NCBI RefSeq assembly: GCF_002259605.1
Contig: NZ_MWWR01000002.1
Span: 1-64,000, forward strand
Length of the DNA stretch: 64,000 nucleotides
Source of the DNA: Pseudoscardovia radai
Lineage (GTDB): Bacteria > Actinomycetota > Actinomycetes > Actinomycetales > Bifidobacteriaceae
Direction: 5' to 3'
Shown: in pieces, positions 49,640-59,555 of the stretch
How the letters are laid out: each line of letters opens with the position of its first letter
How positions within the stretch are numbered: position 1 is the first letter of the stretch
Notes under the pieces: model-generated
Databases searched by the model: none
Told to the model about the DNA's origin: nothing
The model's input: the letters and a program-made list of their open reading frames with translations, nothing else
Program-made: the position numbers and the translations under genes

Positions 49640-51241
49640 TTATTCCTCCGCCCCGTGGGGCCATGCGAAACCGTTGACGTCGTCGACGTTCCTGAGCTGC
49701 GCCCCGATCTGGATCGCCTTGACCGACGCCGCGCCCTTGTTGCGCGTCTCGGTCCATTCCCTCTCGGGCACCGAGTCGAGGACGATGCCCGCGCCGGCCT
49801 GCACGCTGGCCTGGTGGTCGCGCACGTAGGCCGTGCGGATCGTGATGGCCATGTCCATGTTGCCGGAGAAGTCGAAGTAGCCCGCCGTGCCGCCGTAGAT
49901 ACCGCGGTCGGCCGGCTCGAGCTTGTCGATGATGGTGATGGCGCTGGGCTTCGGCGCGCCCGACAGGGTGCCAGCGGGGAACGCTGAGGTGAACACGTCG
50001 AAGGTGCTCATGTCCTTGCGCACGCGCCCCGTCACCTCGGAGGCGATATGCATGATATGGCTGAACTTCTTGATCTCCATAAGACGCGTGACGGTGACGG
50101 TCTCGGGATCGCACACGCGGCTGAGGTCGTTGCGGCTCAGGTCGACGAGCATGATGTGCTCGCTGCGCTCCTTGGGGTCCGCCAGGAGCTGCTGCACGAG
50201 GCGCTCGTCCTCCTCGTCGGTTTTGCCGCGTGGGCGGCTTCCGGCGATCGGGTAGGTCATGGCCTGCCCGTCCTCGACGCGGATCAGCGTCTCCGGGCTG
50301 GAGCCGATGACGCTGAAATCGTTGCCGTTCGCGTCTGTCAGCGACAGATAGAACATATACGGGCTGGGATTGAGGGTGCGCAGCACGCGGTACACGTCGA
50401 AGGGGTTGCCCGGCGAGTCGATGTCAAGGCGCTGCGACAGCACGATCTGGAAGGCGTCTCCGTCCACGATATGCTGCTTGACGCGCTCGACGGCCTTCTC
50501 GTACTGGTCGCAAGGCGTGCGGAAGCGCAGCTCGGGCTGCTCCACGGAGGTGTCGATGACGGACGCGCGTCGTTCCGCCGATGACGGGGTGACGAGCGCC
50601 GCCGCCATCTTGCGCAGACGGGCGATCGAATTGTCATAGGCCTTGTCAATGCGCGCGGACGTGTTGTCGAAGTTCACGGCGTTGGCGATAAGCCACACAG
50701 AGCCCGTGTAATGGTCGACGACGGCCATGTCGGTGGCGAGCGTCAGCACGAGTTCGGGCTGCCCCGTCTCATCGGGCGCCGTGGCCGAAAGGGTCGGTTC
50801 CCAGTGACGGATGGCATCCCAGCCGATGGAGCCGACGAGACCGCTCGTCAGGTTCGGCAGGCCTTCGACGCGGGGCGAGCGGAGGGCCTGAAGGGTGGCG
50901 CGCACGACGTCGATGACGTCGCCGCTCGTGGGGATGCCGGCGGGCACGGAGCCCTTCCAGTTGGCCTTTCCGTGGTCCGAGCGCAGCTGCGCCATGGAGT
51001 CCACGCCGATGAAGGAGTAGCGGTCCCATGTGCCGGATTCCGCCGATTCGAGGATGAAGGTGCCCGACCGGCCGCCGGCGAGACGCTCATAGTAGCCGAC
51101 GGGGGTCAGCGTGTCGGCGAGGACGCGCATGACGACGGGCACGATGCGGTAGCCCGCGTTCCCGATGGCGTGGAATTCCTCACGGGAGGGCCAGATGCCG
51201 CCCCACGCGAGATCCTTTACGGAACAGTTGAGTTCGTCCAT
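49640..51241 (-). CDS. trpE: Anthranilate synthase component I
   Basis: A 533-residue enzyme making anthranilate from chorismate with glutamine amidotransferase TrpG (not in this window). The feedback motif 'ILESAESG' with L64-E65-S66 implies tryptophan inhibition. The catalytic C-terminal half shows 'DAFQIVLSQRL', 'PIAGSRPRGKTDEED', 'MLVDLSRNDLSRV', 'FPAGTLSGAPKPSA' and 'GIYGGTAGYFDFSGNMD'. It begins 10 nt after the hisI stop and is followed by trpC-trpB after 148 nt. The interleaving with his genes suggests a joint aromatic/His operon. Confidence 0.96.
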   Translation of the reverse strand: MDELNCSVKDLAWGGIWPSREEFHAIGNAGYRIVPVVMRVLADTLTPVGYYERLAGGRSGTFILESAESGTWDRYSFIGVDSMAQLRSDHGKANWKGSVPAGIPTSGDVIDVVRATLQALRSPRVEGLPNLTSGLVGSIGWDAIRHWEPTLSATAPDETGQPELVLTLATDMAVVDHYTGSVWLIANAVNFDNTSARIDKAYDNSIARLRKMAAALVTPSSAERRASVIDTSVEQPELRFRTPCDQYEKAVERVKQHIVDGDAFQIVLSQRLDIDSPGNPFDVYRVLRTLNPSPYMFYLSLTDANGNDFSVIGSSPETLIRVEDGQAMTYPIAGSRPRGKTDEEDERLVQQLLADPKERSEHIMLVDLSRNDLSRVCDPETVTVTRLMEIKKFSHIMHIASEVTGRVRKDMSTFDVFTSAFPAGTLSGAPKPSAITIIDKLEPADRGIYGGTAGYFDFSGNMDMAITIRTAYVRDHQASVQAGAGIVLDSVPEREWTETRNKGAASVKAIQIGAQLRNVDDVNGFAWPHGAEE

Positions 51242-51250
51242 CAGCCCTCC

Positions 51251-51742
51251 TTAAGATTGTGCGGGTACCGGCTGCTCGGTTTCAGGCCGTTGCGCCGCTG
51301 CGGAATCGTCAGACAGGACATGCCCGGGGCAGGCCGGGGCGCCGGGTCCGTCGGGGATGGTCCGCTGCCCCTCGGTGCGCTCCCCCGCCACGGCGGGCAG
51401 TTCGCCGCCCGCATCGAAGCAGGAATAGTCCCCCGTGTGGCAGGCCGAGCCCACTTGGTCGACCTCGACGAGCAGAGCGTCGCCGTCGCAATCGATCGAC
51501 ACGCTCTTGACGTACTGGACATGGCCGGAGGTGTCGCCCTTGCGCCAGTACTCCTGGCGGGACCTGCTCCAGAACGTCACGCGCCCCGTCGTCAGCGTAC
51601 GGCGCAGCGCCTCGTCATTCATGTAGCCGACCATGAGTACGCGTTTGGAATCGTATTGCTGCACGACGGCCGCCACAAGCCCCTGGGAGTCACGCTTGAG
51701 CCTTGTCGCGATGCCCGGATCGAGCATGTCCGCGTTCGTCAC
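51251..51742 (-). CDS. hisI: Phosphoribosyl-AMP cyclohydrolase
   Basis: A 163-residue zinc enzyme opening the purine ring in step three of histidine synthesis. '[38 protein letters not shown]' and the ligands 'DCDGDALL' and '[10 protein letters not shown]' are intact. It uses a GTG start (51742) after CAGGAGTGG; an ATG five codons in has no comparable site. The C-terminal ~45 residues are a low-complexity Pro/Ala/Gln tail. It is a separate gene from HisE. It follows hisF after a 138-nt gap. Confidence 0.94.
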   Translation of the reverse strand: MTNADMLDPGIATRLKRDSQGLVAAVVQQYDSKRVLMVGYMNDEALRRTLTTGRVTFWSRSRQEYWRKGDTSGHVQYVKSVSIDCDGDALLVEVDQVGSACHTGDYSCFDAGGELPAVAGERTEGQRTIPDGPGAPACPGHVLSDDSAAAQRPETEQPVPAQS

Positions 51743-51880
51743 TGTCCACTCCTGTCCAATCCGCGGCCGCCTCGTGGTCGGCGGCCTGCGTTCTGCCCCT
51801 TAACATACTCATATCGCCGCGGGATGTCACGCGATGTCCACGAAGCGGCGTGCGCGTTGCGATACGATGCCCCGTCGCCC

Positions 51881-52684
51881 TTAGGCGCGCGGCGTGGCCT
51901 CGTCGGCCTCGAGACCGCGCACGGGATAGCCGTGCCTGGCAAGCTCGCGCTTGACGTCCATGATGGTGAGTGTGCCGAAGTGGAAGACGCTGGCGGCGAG
52001 AACGGCGTCGGCGCCGGCCTCGATGGCCGGCGGGAAGTCCTCGACCTTGCCCGCGCCGCCCGATGCGATAAGCGGCAGGGAGACCTCGCGGCGCACCTCG
52101 CGGATCATCTCGAGGTCGAAGCCGTCCTTCGTACCGTCGGCGTCCATCGAGTTGAGAAGCACTTCGCCGGCGCCGAGGTCCTCGGCTTTCTTGACCCATT
52201 CGATGGCGTCGATTCCGGTGGAATGGTGCCCGCCCATCGTCGTGACCTCGAAGCCGGACGGGGTGTGCACGTCGCCCTGGACGCGGCGCGCGTCGACCGA
52301 CAGGACGAGCACCTGGGAGCCGAAGCGCTGCGCGACCTCGGAGATGAGCTGCGGGTTGTTGATGGCCGCCGTGTTGACGCTCACCTTGTCGGCGCCGCAG
52401 CGCAGCAGCGTGTCGACGTCGTCGGTGGAGCGCACGCCCCCGCCCACGGTCAGCGGGATGAACAGCTGCTCGGCCGTGCGGCGCACCATGTCGTAGGTGG
52501 TCTGGCGGTGGGAGCTAGAGGCCGTCACGTCGAGGAACGTGAGCTCGTCGGCGCCCTGGCGGTAGTACTCGGCCGCCAGCTCGACGGGGTCGCCCGCGTC
52601 GCGCAGATTCTTGAAGTTCACACCTTTGACGACGCGTCCGTCATTGACGTCAAGGCAGGGAATCACGCGAATGGCCAGAGACAT
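51881..52684 (-). CDS. hisF: Imidazole glycerol phosphate synthase cyclase subunit
   Basis: A 267-residue TIM barrel that with HisH makes imidazole glycerol phosphate and AICAR, the latter being the substrate of PurH. Catalytic Asp12 is in '[15 protein letters not shown]', and the second Asp is in 'LVLSVDARR'. 'LTVGGGVRS' and '[12 protein letters not shown]' bind phosphates. The start at 52684 follows GAGGTGA and gives the family N-terminus '[13 protein letters not shown]'. The next upstream gene is rlmN, 87 nt away. Confidence 0.96.
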   Translation of the reverse strand: MSLAIRVIPCLDVNDGRVVKGVNFKNLRDAGDPVELAAEYYRQGADELTFLDVTASSSHRQTTYDMVRRTAEQLFIPLTVGGGVRSTDDVDTLLRCGADKVSVNTAAINNPQLISEVAQRFGSQVLVLSVDARRVQGDVHTPSGFEVTTMGGHHSTGIDAIEWVKKAEDLGAGEVLLNSMDADGTKDGFDLEMIREVRREVSLPLIASGGAGKVEDFPPAIEAGADAVLAASVFHFGTLTIMDVKRELARHGYPVRGLEADEATPRA

Positions 52685-52771
52685 GCTTTCACCTCGTTCT
52701 GGAACCGCCCCGTGGGCGGGTGGATGGGTCGTACCGCTACCGAGTGTACGCACCGGATGCGATTGGCCGCG

Positions 52772-54187
52772 TTACGCGTCCGTTCCGGCGCGGCGCGCCG
52801 CCGTGCCCATGACCTGGTCGGCCACGTGGCGGGCGGCGAGCTGGCCGCAGGCGCCGTCGATGTCGGAGCCGCGGGTGTCGCGCAGCGTGGCGGTGATGCC
52901 GGCGCGGTGCAGGATGTCGAGGAACTCCGCCTCGTCCTCAGGCTTGGAGGCCGTCCACGGAGAGCCCTCGATGGGGTTGAGTGGGATGGGGTTGACGTGG
53001 GCCCAGTCGTCGCCGTAGTGGTTGATGCGGCGCGCCAGGAGGCGGGCATGCTCGGGCTGGTCGTTGATTCCGCGCATGAGGGCGTACTCGATGCTCACAC
53101 GGCGGTGGCTGGCGAGGAAGTAATCATGCGCCGCATCGAGCACCTGCGTCGTGTTGAAGCGCTTGTTCATGGGCACGAGGCGGTCACGCAGCTCGTCGCT
53201 GGGGGCATGGAGCGACACGGCGAGACGCACGGGGATGTGCTCGTCGATGAGTTTGCGGATGCCGGGCACGATGCCGACGGTGCTCACGGTGATGTTGCGC
53301 GCCGAGATGCCGAAGCCATGGGGCGGCTGCGCGCTGATCTGACGGATGGCGGAGATGACGGAGCGGTAATTGCCCATCGGCTCCCCCATGCCCATGAACA
53401 CGACGTTGCTCAGACGCCCCGGTTCTCCGAACACGCCGTCCTCGCTCTGCTTCGAGGCGATGCGCACCTGTTCAAGGATTTCGCCGCACGACAGGTTGCG
53501 CGTCAGGCCCAGCTGGCCGGTGGCGCAGAAGGGGCAGCCCATGCCGCAGCCGACCTGGCTGGAGATGCACAGCGTGATGCGCGAGGGGTATTTCATGAGA
53601 ACCGATTCGATGCGGGCGTCGTCGAAGAGGCGCCACAACGTCTTGCGCGTCGTGCCGCCGTCAGCGGTCTGCACGAGCTCCTCGTCGATGAGGTCGGGGA
53701 AGAACGCCTGGTGCGCCTCGGCGCGGGCCGCGGCAGGGAAATCGGTGAAATTCTCGACGTCGGTTTCGAAATGCGCGTAATAGTGCTGCGCAAGCTGGCT
53801 TACGCGGAACTTGGGCAGGCCGATACTCTTGGCCAGGGCGATGCGACCGTCCTCGTCGAGGTCGGTGACATGCACGGGCGGCTTGCCGCGGCGGGCATGG
53901 TCCTTGCTCAGGATGTCGCGGAACGCTCCGCGGGTGCCGCCAGGCGTGATGCCGGTCTCCGGCTCCTGGTCGCGCTGCCCTTGAGCACGCGACGCGGCGG
54001 TGTCCGCGCCGTTCGTGGCGTCAGCGGCGTCCGTCGCGCCTGCGATACCTGCGGTGCCTGGAGTGTCCGTCGCGCGGAACGGGGCGTCGTGGAGCCCTGC
54101 GGGAGAGGACGGGGCGCCGGCGTTCCCGGCCCCGTCATGGGAAGAATGGGAGTGTGAAGAGGACTGGGATGCATCAATATCAGCCAT
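52772..54187 (-). CDS. rlmN: Dual-specificity 23S rRNA/tRNA adenine-C2 methyltransferase RlmN
   Basis: A 471-residue radical SAM enzyme methylating C2 of A2503 in 23S rRNA and A37 in some tRNAs. The iron-sulfur motif CxxxCxxC is in 'QVGCGMGCPFCATGQLG'; 'MGMGEPMGNY' and 'STVGIVPGIRKL' are family hallmarks, and the resolving Cys lies in the C-terminal 'RGSDIDGACGQLA'. About 85 extra low-complexity residues (His/Ser/Ala/Gly) precede the usual start of the fold. The start at 54187 has an AGGCGGA site. It stands upstream of hisF. Confidence 0.95.
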   Translation of the reverse strand: MADIDASQSSSHSHSSHDGAGNAGAPSSPAGLHDAPFRATDTPGTAGIAGATDAADATNGADTAASRAQGQRDQEPETGITPGGTRGAFRDILSKDHARRGKPPVHVTDLDEDGRIALAKSIGLPKFRVSQLAQHYYAHFETDVENFTDFPAAARAEAHQAFFPDLIDEELVQTADGGTTRKTLWRLFDDARIESVLMKYPSRITLCISSQVGCGMGCPFCATGQLGLTRNLSCGEILEQVRIASKQSEDGVFGEPGRLSNVVFMGMGEPMGNYRSVISAIRQISAQPPHGFGISARNITVSTVGIVPGIRKLIDEHIPVRLAVSLHAPSDELRDRLVPMNKRFNTTQVLDAAHDYFLASHRRVSIEYALMRGINDQPEHARLLARRINHYGDDWAHVNPIPLNPIEGSPWTASKPEDEAEFLDILHRAGITATLRDTRGSDIDGACGQLAARHVADQVMGTAARRAGTDA

Positions 54188-54272
54188 GTAATCCGCCTTG
54201 TCATAGGTCTTGCGATTCGTGCCGCCGTCGCGGCCATGGAGCAATGATAGCCGCCCCGTGGCGCATGCGAAA

Positions 54273-54328
54273 GGCCCCGCGGTATGCGACACGCCGATGT
54301 GCTCCGGCGTGTCGCGCCCTACGGGGCC
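54273..54328 (-). terminator. Double-stem terminator after cdsA
   Basis: Outer GGCCCCG/CGGGGCC (54273-54279, 54322-54328) and inner 11-bp GCGACACGCCG/CGGCGTGTCGC (54286-54296, 54305-54315). It closes the cdsA-containing run. Confidence 0.75.
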
Positions 54329-54462
54329 CTGAATGTCTCGAAACTGCGGGGCGGCGGGGCCATCGTGTTTCCGGTGCCCGTCACGGCTACGGTCAACGCT
54401 CCGTTACAGCCCGTGAGTCACAGCCCCATGCATCGCTGCCCTCGCGTCTCATAGCTCCCGCG

Positions 54463-55449
54463 TCACAGCCCCGCGACGGCGAGGAGACCGGTGATGAAGG
54501 GCGCCGACATGAGGATGGAATCGGCGCGGTCGATGATGCCGCCGTGGCCCTTGAGAAGATGTCCCATGTCCTTGATTCCGAGGTCGCGCTTGATCATGGA
54601 TGCGGACAGGTCGCCGAACAACCCCGTGAGCCCCACCATGACGCCCATCATGACGAGGATCGACCACACGCGGGCGAATTCGTCGAGCGGATACGTGCCG
54701 AGGCCAATGCACAACGCGCCGACGATGCCCAGCAGGATGGAGCCGAACATGCCCTCCCAGCTCTTCTTTGGCGAGATGCGGGGCGACAGCTTGTGCCGTC
54801 CGAAGGCGGCGCCGAAGAACAGGCCGCCGATATCCCCCAAGGCCGGGATGAAGCAGATCATGAACGCATGCGCCACGGGGTGCCCCATCGTGAGGGGAAG
54901 CACGAGGAAGCCAGGCAGCAGTCCCAGATACATGAGCGAGAAGAGAGAAACTGCCACATGCGTCATGCGGTCGTGCACCACCTGGCCCCCGAGGATGTCG
55001 GAGGGCGTGTCGAGCCCGGCATCGGAGAGTTTCTCAAGCACCGCGCTGCTGACCTTGGCGCGGGGCCGGAACTGGAACGAGGCGCAGAGCGTGACGAGCA
55101 CTACGGAGCACAGGAAGCCGATGGACAGCGCCTCCACATGGTGGGAATAGAAATACGTGGGAAGAATCGCCATGGCCTCGCACAGCCACAGCACCACCAC
55201 GGGGATGCGGATACCTGCGGTGGCGAAGTCCACGCGCAGCTCCCATGTGGCCAGGATCATGAACGCGAGGACGAGAAAGACGAAAATCTCGCGCACGAAG
55301 ACGACGCACGCGACGACGAGCACAACGAGGATGGTTCCTGTGAGGACGGCCTGGGCCATGTTGCGTCCGGCGCGCTCGTTGATCCTCTCCATCGTCTCGT
55401 CATGGGTCTCGTCGCGGCGATGCCGGTTGCTCGAATGATTGCCTGTCAT
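54463..55449 (-). CDS. cdsA: Phosphatidate cytidylyltransferase
   Basis: A 328-residue membrane enzyme producing CDP-diacylglycerol, the common donor for both PgsA-type enzymes in this window. The signature 'KRDLGIKDMGHLLKGHGGIIDRADS' region is intact (Asp and His-Gly-Gly). 'SPKKSWEGMFGS' is the cytidylate-binding motif. Eight or so membrane helices follow a ~35-residue charged N-terminus. The start at 55449 is after GGTGGGGC. The position frr-cdsA-rlmN is conserved in actinobacteria. Confidence 0.95.
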   Translation of the reverse strand: MTGNHSSNRHRRDETHDETMERINERAGRNMAQAVLTGTILVVLVVACVVFVREIFVFLVLAFMILATWELRVDFATAGIRIPVVVLWLCEAMAILPTYFYSHHVEALSIGFLCSVVLVTLCASFQFRPRAKVSSAVLEKLSDAGLDTPSDILGGQVVHDRMTHVAVSLFSLMYLGLLPGFLVLPLTMGHPVAHAFMICFIPALGDIGGLFFGAAFGRHKLSPRISPKKSWEGMFGSILLGIVGALCIGLGTYPLDEFARVWSILVMMGVMVGLTGLFGDLSASMIKRDLGIKDMGHLLKGHGGIIDRADSILMSAPFITGLLAVAGL

Positions 55450-55639
55450 GCTTGGTGCCCCACCCTGTCGAATGCTGTCGAACTCTGCGGCCGCGCCACG
55501 GTGCGCCGCCCGCCGTCTCGTATCGTGTCTCGCGCCGTCGTGCCGTCGATCCGCCACGTCGAACAGACGCCCGGAGGCCGGCGGCCCCCAGGCGTCATGT
55601 GGTGGGTCTGTCCATCGGACGGCCCGGATCGGCCGCGGA

Positions 55640-56194
55640 TCAGACCTCGAGAATCTCCTTCTCCTTCTTCTCGAGGAGCTGGTCGATCTGGTCGCTGGTC
55701 TTCTTGGTCAGCGCGTCGAGGTCCTTATGAAGGCGGTTGCCCTCGTCCTCGCCCATCTCGCCGTCCTTGACCGCGGCATCGATGGACTCCTTGGTCTTAC
55801 GGCGGATGTTGCGCACGGCCACCTTGCCTTCCTCGGCCTTGGTGCGGGCGAGCTTCACATAGTCCTTGCGACGTTCCTCGGTCAGCTCGGGGAGGGTGAC
55901 GCGGATGACGTTGCCGTCGCGGTTCGGGTTCACGCCGAGGTCCGAGTCACGGATGGCCTTCTCTACGGCCGGGGCCTGGGTCTGGTCGAACGGGGTGACG
56001 GCGAGCGTGCGGGGCTCGGGCACGGCGATGGAGGCAAGGGCCTTGAGCGGCGTCATCGCGCCGTAGTAGTCCACCATGATGCCGTTGAGAAGCGACGGGT
56101 TGGCACGTCCGGTGCGGATGCCGACGAAGTTCTCCTCCGTGGCCTGCACGGTTTTCTCCATCTGGTCCTTTGCCTGATCGACAACTGTTGCCAT
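55640..56194 (-). CDS. frr: Ribosome recycling factor
   Basis: A 184-residue factor that, with EF-G, splits post-termination ribosomes. The helical domain I ('MEKTVQATEENFVGIRTGRANPSLLNGIMVDYYG') and the core 'ALASIAVPEPRTLAVTPFD' and 'IPELTEERRKDYVKLA'-type region (here 'LPELTEERRKDYVKLA') are unmistakable. The start at 56194 follows AAAGGAGAGG. It is 64 nt downstream of pyrH. Confidence 0.97.
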   Translation of the reverse strand: MATVVDQAKDQMEKTVQATEENFVGIRTGRANPSLLNGIMVDYYGAMTPLKALASIAVPEPRTLAVTPFDQTQAPAVEKAIRDSDLGVNPNRDGNVIRVTLPELTEERRKDYVKLARTKAEEGKVAVRNIRRKTKESIDAAVKDGEMGEDEGNRLHKDLDALTKKTSDQIDQLLEKKEKEILEV

Positions 56195-56258
56195 AATCCT
56201 CTCCTTTGGGGTTCTTGTGTTGGATGGGGTCTTGTGTTGGAGGTCTTGTTCCGGCGCG

Positions 56259-57005
56259 TCAGGCCGCGAACTGGGACTCCTCGTCGGAGACCAGCGTTCC
56301 GATGCGCTCGCCTTCCAGGACCTTGGTGACGTTGCCGGCCGTCTCGAGTCCGAAGACACGGATCGGCAGGTGGTTGTCGCGGGCCATGGAAAGGGCCGAG
56401 GCATCCATGACGGCGAGATTGTCGACCAAGGCGGTCGTGTAGCTCAGTTTATCGTACATGCGCGCCGACGGGTCCTTGCGCGGATCGGCGGAGTACACCC
56501 CGTCGACGCCGTTCTTGCCCATGAGCACCTCGGAGCAGTGGATCTCGAGGGCGCGCTGGATGGAGACGGTGTCGGTGGAGAAATACGGCATGCCGGCGCC
56601 GGCGCCGAAGATGACGACGCGGCCTTTCTCGAGGTGGCGGATGGCTTTGAGCGGGATATACGGCTCGGCCACCTGGCCCATCGTGATGGCGGTCTGCACA
56701 CGCGTGGCCTGGCCTTCCTGCTCGAGGAAGTCCTGCAGGGCGAGGCAGTTCATGACGGTGCCCAGCATGCCCATGTAGTCGGCGCGGCTGCGCGCCAGGC
56801 CCGCCTGGCTGAGCTCGACGCCGCGGAAGAAATTGCCGCCGCCGACCACGATCGCAACCTGCACGCCGGCCTGCACGGCCTTCGTGATCTCCCCCGCGAT
56901 GCGGCGGACGACCACCGTGTCGATGCCCACCGAACCGCCGCCGAACGCCTCCCCGGAAAGCTTGAGAAGAACCCTGCGAGGAGAACCGTTGGTCTCGAGT
57001 GCCAT
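56259..57005 (-). CDS. pyrH: UMP kinase
   Basis: A 248-residue amino-acid-kinase-fold enzyme phosphorylating UMP. '[13 protein letters not shown]', '[13 protein letters not shown]', '[19 protein letters not shown]' and '[16 protein letters not shown]' are the family motifs. The start at 57005 follows GAAAGG. Bacterial PyrH is hexameric and regulated by GTP and UTP. The order rpsB-tsf-pyrH-frr-cdsA is the standard bacterial arrangement. Confidence 0.97.
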   Translation of the reverse strand: MALETNGSPRRVLLKLSGEAFGGGSVGIDTVVVRRIAGEITKAVQAGVQVAIVVGGGNFFRGVELSQAGLARSRADYMGMLGTVMNCLALQDFLEQEGQATRVQTAITMGQVAEPYIPLKAIRHLEKGRVVIFGAGAGMPYFSTDTVSIQRALEIHCSEVLMGKNGVDGVYSADPRKDPSARMYDKLSYTTALVDNLAVMDASALSMARDNHLPIRVFGLETAGNVTKVLEGERIGTLVSDEESQFAA

Positions 57006-57332
57006 GACGCATACCTTTCGACGTATCGATAACTTTCCTTATGGTACCCGCAATGCACGGAACACACAAAGGCGGCGAGGCACGGGGCGGCGGCATCGTA
57101 TGCCTTCCGGCCTCCCCGCCCCGTATCATCAGCCCCGCATCATCAGCTCCGTGTCATCGGCGTCGCCGTCAACGGCGCCATGCCACCCGCACCACCGTCA
57201 TCAGCCCCGCGCCGCCCTGACATGCCCCGCGCCGCCCCGGTGGTGCGGGGCATGCGAAGGGCCCCGCCGCCACCGTGCGCCGAAGCGCAGCGGGACAACG
57301 GGGCCCTGAACCGGGAACCGGCGGCGGGGAGC
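57006..57332. other. Intergenic region between tsf and pyrH
   Basis: About 330 bases, GC-rich, with several near-copies of catcagccccg (57126-57220) and the tsf terminator. The pyrH promoter is presumably at the left end; a TACCAT box lies ~40 nt from the start. No gene seen. Confidence 0.5.
57258..57307 (-). terminator. Terminator of the rpsB-tsf operon
   Basis: AGGGCCCCG (57258-57266) pairs with CGGGGCCCT (57299-57307) 25 nt after the tsf stop, with additional pairing inside. Confidence 0.7.
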
Positions 57333-58208
57333 TTACTCCTCCTTGCCCTTGCCGACCTCGATGCGGGCGAAGGCGAGGGCCTTGCCGTCGACTTCCTTGA
57401 AGAGATCCTTGATCTTCTTGGACGGATCCTTCACGTAGGTCTGCTCAAGCAGGACGCTCTCCTCGTAGAAGGCGTTCAGACGGCCCTGCACGATCTTCGG
57501 GAGGATCTTCTCGATAACGTTCTCCGGCTTGCCCTTGGAGGCGAGCTCTTCCTTCGTCTTCTCGGTGGCGATGCGCGTCTCGGACTCGAGCACATCGGCG
57601 TCGACGTCCTCGATGGACAGCCAGCGCGGGGACATGGCGCAGATCTGGAGCGCGACCTCGTGCGCGACCTTCGCACCGTTCTCATCGGTCGCGATGAGGG
57701 CGGCGATGGACGGCGGGAGCTCGGCGGACTTGCGATGGGCGTAGATCTCGACGTGCGGACCGGAGATGGTGGCGAACTGGCCGATCTTCACGTGCTCGTG
57801 GAAGAGCGCGCCGGCCTCCTCGACGGTCTCCTTGACCGTGCCGGACTTGGACGGGGCGGCCTCGACCTCGGCGACCGTGGTGGCGCCGGCCTTGACGATG
57901 TCAGCGATGACCTCGTCGCCGAACTCGACGAACTGCGGGGTCTTGGCGACGAAATCGGTCTCGGAGTTGAGCTCGATCGCGTAGCCGATCTGACCGTCGG
58001 CGACATCGGCGACCTGGGAGGCCACGAGGCCTTCCTGAGCCTCGCGGCCCTCGCGCTTGCCGGCCGCGGCGATGCCACGGGCGCGGATGATCTCCTTGGC
58101 GCGGGCGATGTCGCCCTCGGCCTCGGTGAGCGCCTTCTTGACATCCATCATGCCAGCGCCGGTCTCGTCGCGCAGCTCCTTGATGAGCTTGGCGGTAATC
58201 TGTGCCAT
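57333..58208 (-). CDS. tsf: Elongation factor Ts
   Basis: A 291-residue nucleotide exchange factor for EF-Tu. The N-terminal UBA-like domain reads 'MAQITAKLIKELRDETGAGMMDVKKALTEAEGD', followed by 'VELNSETDFVA'-type core (here 'IELNSETDFVAKTPQF') and the C-terminal 'KILPKIVQGRLNAFYEESVLLEQ'. The start at 58208 follows GAAGGAG. It is 115 nt downstream of rpsB with a hairpin between. Confidence 0.97.
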   Translation of the reverse strand: MAQITAKLIKELRDETGAGMMDVKKALTEAEGDIARAKEIIRARGIAAAGKREGREAQEGLVASQVADVADGQIGYAIELNSETDFVAKTPQFVEFGDEVIADIVKAGATTVAEVEAAPSKSGTVKETVEEAGALFHEHVKIGQFATISGPHVEIYAHRKSAELPPSIAALIATDENGAKVAHEVALQICAMSPRWLSIEDVDADVLESETRIATEKTKEELASKGKPENVIEKILPKIVQGRLNAFYEESVLLEQTYVKDPSKKIKDLFKEVDGKALAFARIEVGKGKEE

Positions 58209-58288
58209 CTGTTTTGCTCCTTCATAGCTTCCCCATGCCATGCGGCACGGGAATCTTTCAAGCCTCGCGGCTTGCAATACGTCGGAAA

Positions 58289-58318
58289 GGGTCCCGACCG
58301 GCGAACCGGAGGGGACCC
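58289..58318 (-). promoter_or_regulatory. Intercistronic hairpin between rpsB and tsf
   Basis: GGGTCCC / GGGACCC (58289-58295, 58312-58318) with inner CCGG/CCGG. No T run follows on the minus strand beyond TTTCCGAC; probably a partial terminator or processing site that sets the S2 to EF-Ts ratio. Confidence 0.5.
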
Positions 58319-58323
58319 GATGC

Positions 58324-59136
58324 TCACTCGGCCTTGGCCTCGTCAGCCGGCTTGGCCTCGTCCGCGGCGTCGTTGGTCAGGAGGTTCTTCTCCCACTCCG
58401 CCATCGGCTGGGCCTCGCCCTTGTCGTCCGCCTTCTCAGCCTTGCCGTTGCGCTCGAGCAGGCCGTCGGCCACGGCGTCAGCCATGAGCGTGGTCAGCAG
58501 CTCGACGGCGCGGATGGCGTCATCGTTGGCCGGAATCGGGTAGTCGACGCTCTCGGGGTCGGTGTTCGTGTCGGCAAGGGCGACCACCGGGATGCCCAGG
58601 ATGTGGGCTTCCTTGACGGCGAGCTGCTCCTTGTTGATGTCCACGACGAACAGAGCCGACGGCACGCGGTTCATGTTGCGGATGCCGCCAAGCTCCTTGA
58701 CGAGCTTGTCCTTCTCGCGCTCAAGAAGGAGGAGCTCCTTCTTGGTCAGGCCGCTGGCGTGCACGTCGGTGAAGTCGATCTTCTCGAGCTCCTTCATGCG
58801 CGCGACGCGCGTGGAGACGGTCTGGAAGTTCGTGAGCATGCCGCCGAGCCAGCGCTCGGAGACATACGGCATGCCGACGCGGGTTGCCTGCTCGGCGATC
58901 GTCTGAGCGGCCTGCTTCTTCGTGCCGACGAAGAGAACGGTGCCGTTGTGGGCGACGGTCTGCTTGATGAAGTCGTACGCCTGGTCGATCTTCTCGAGGG
59001 AAGCGAACAGGTTGATGATATGGATGCCGTTGCGCTCCATGAGGATGTACTGCTTCATCTTCGGGTTCCAACGGCGGGTCTGATGACCGAAGTGGACACC
59101 AGCCTTGAGCATCTGGCTCATGGTGATCTGTGCCAT
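58324..59136 (-). CDS. rpsB: 30S ribosomal protein S2
   Basis: A 270-residue small-subunit protein. '[28 protein letters not shown]', '[17 protein letters not shown]', '[13 protein letters not shown]' and '[18 protein letters not shown]' are diagnostic. The start at 59136 follows AAAGGTC. The C-terminal ~35 residues are an Ala/Asp/Glu/Lys tail. It is transcribed first in rpsB-tsf from a promoter about 190 nt upstream. Confidence 0.98.
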   Translation of the reverse strand: MAQITMSQMLKAGVHFGHQTRRWNPKMKQYILMERNGIHIINLFASLEKIDQAYDFIKQTVAHNGTVLFVGTKKQAAQTIAEQATRVGMPYVSERWLGGMLTNFQTVSTRVARMKELEKIDFTDVHASGLTKKELLLLEREKDKLVKELGGIRNMNRVPSALFVVDINKEQLAVKEAHILGIPVVALADTNTDPESVDYPIPANDDAIRAVELLTTLMADAVADGLLERNGKAEKADDKGEAQPMAEWEKNLLTNDAADEAKPADEAKAE

Positions 59137-59555
59137 GATTGACCTTTCTTGTCGGTTGTTTCCTGGCCATGCGAACCTGAGTGCAGCCTCTCCCCCACGG
59201 GTTTGGCCGACCGACACAGGCCGTCGCCGACATGGCGCGTATTTGGCGCATCATAGACGATAGATCGCGCCCCGTCGGCCTGCGACTGCCGGCGGTGCGC
59301 ATAGGCAATGCACCACCGGGGATTATACAGGGTTTCCCCGGAAAAACACAACCGCCCCGTCACGGGTGACGGGGCGAGGCGGTTACGGGGCGGTTTGGGG
59401 CGGTTGCCGGGGCGCGGCGCGGCGCGCTTTGACTGCGTTCAAGGTGTGCCGTGGGCGCGCGGCGACCCAGGACGGGGCGGCGGGGCTTGGGCCGACGGCT
59501 GTGTCAGGTGCGGCTACGGGCGGAGCAGACGACGGCTCCGGCTGAGCCGGAGGCG
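59137..59555. other. Intergenic region between rpsB and def
   Basis: About 420 bases: rpsB leader and promoter on the left, a GC hairpin near 59352-59376 (CGCCCCGTCAC/GTGACGGGGCG), and a CTCCGGCT/AGCCGGAG hairpin at 59536-59552 right after the def stop. No gene seen. Confidence 0.5.
59322..59351 (-). promoter_or_regulatory. Promoter of rpsB-tsf
   Basis: On the minus strand TTGTGT (59346-59351) and a perfect TATAAT (59322-59327) are 18 nt apart. The ~185-nt leader before rpsB is long enough for S2 autoregulation, though no known motif was verified. Confidence 0.6.

Noticed and set aside
50711-54157. 1148-codon plus frame opposite trpE, hisI, hisF and rlmN
   Set aside because: Antisense shadow of four well-supported genes; composition unlike a protein.
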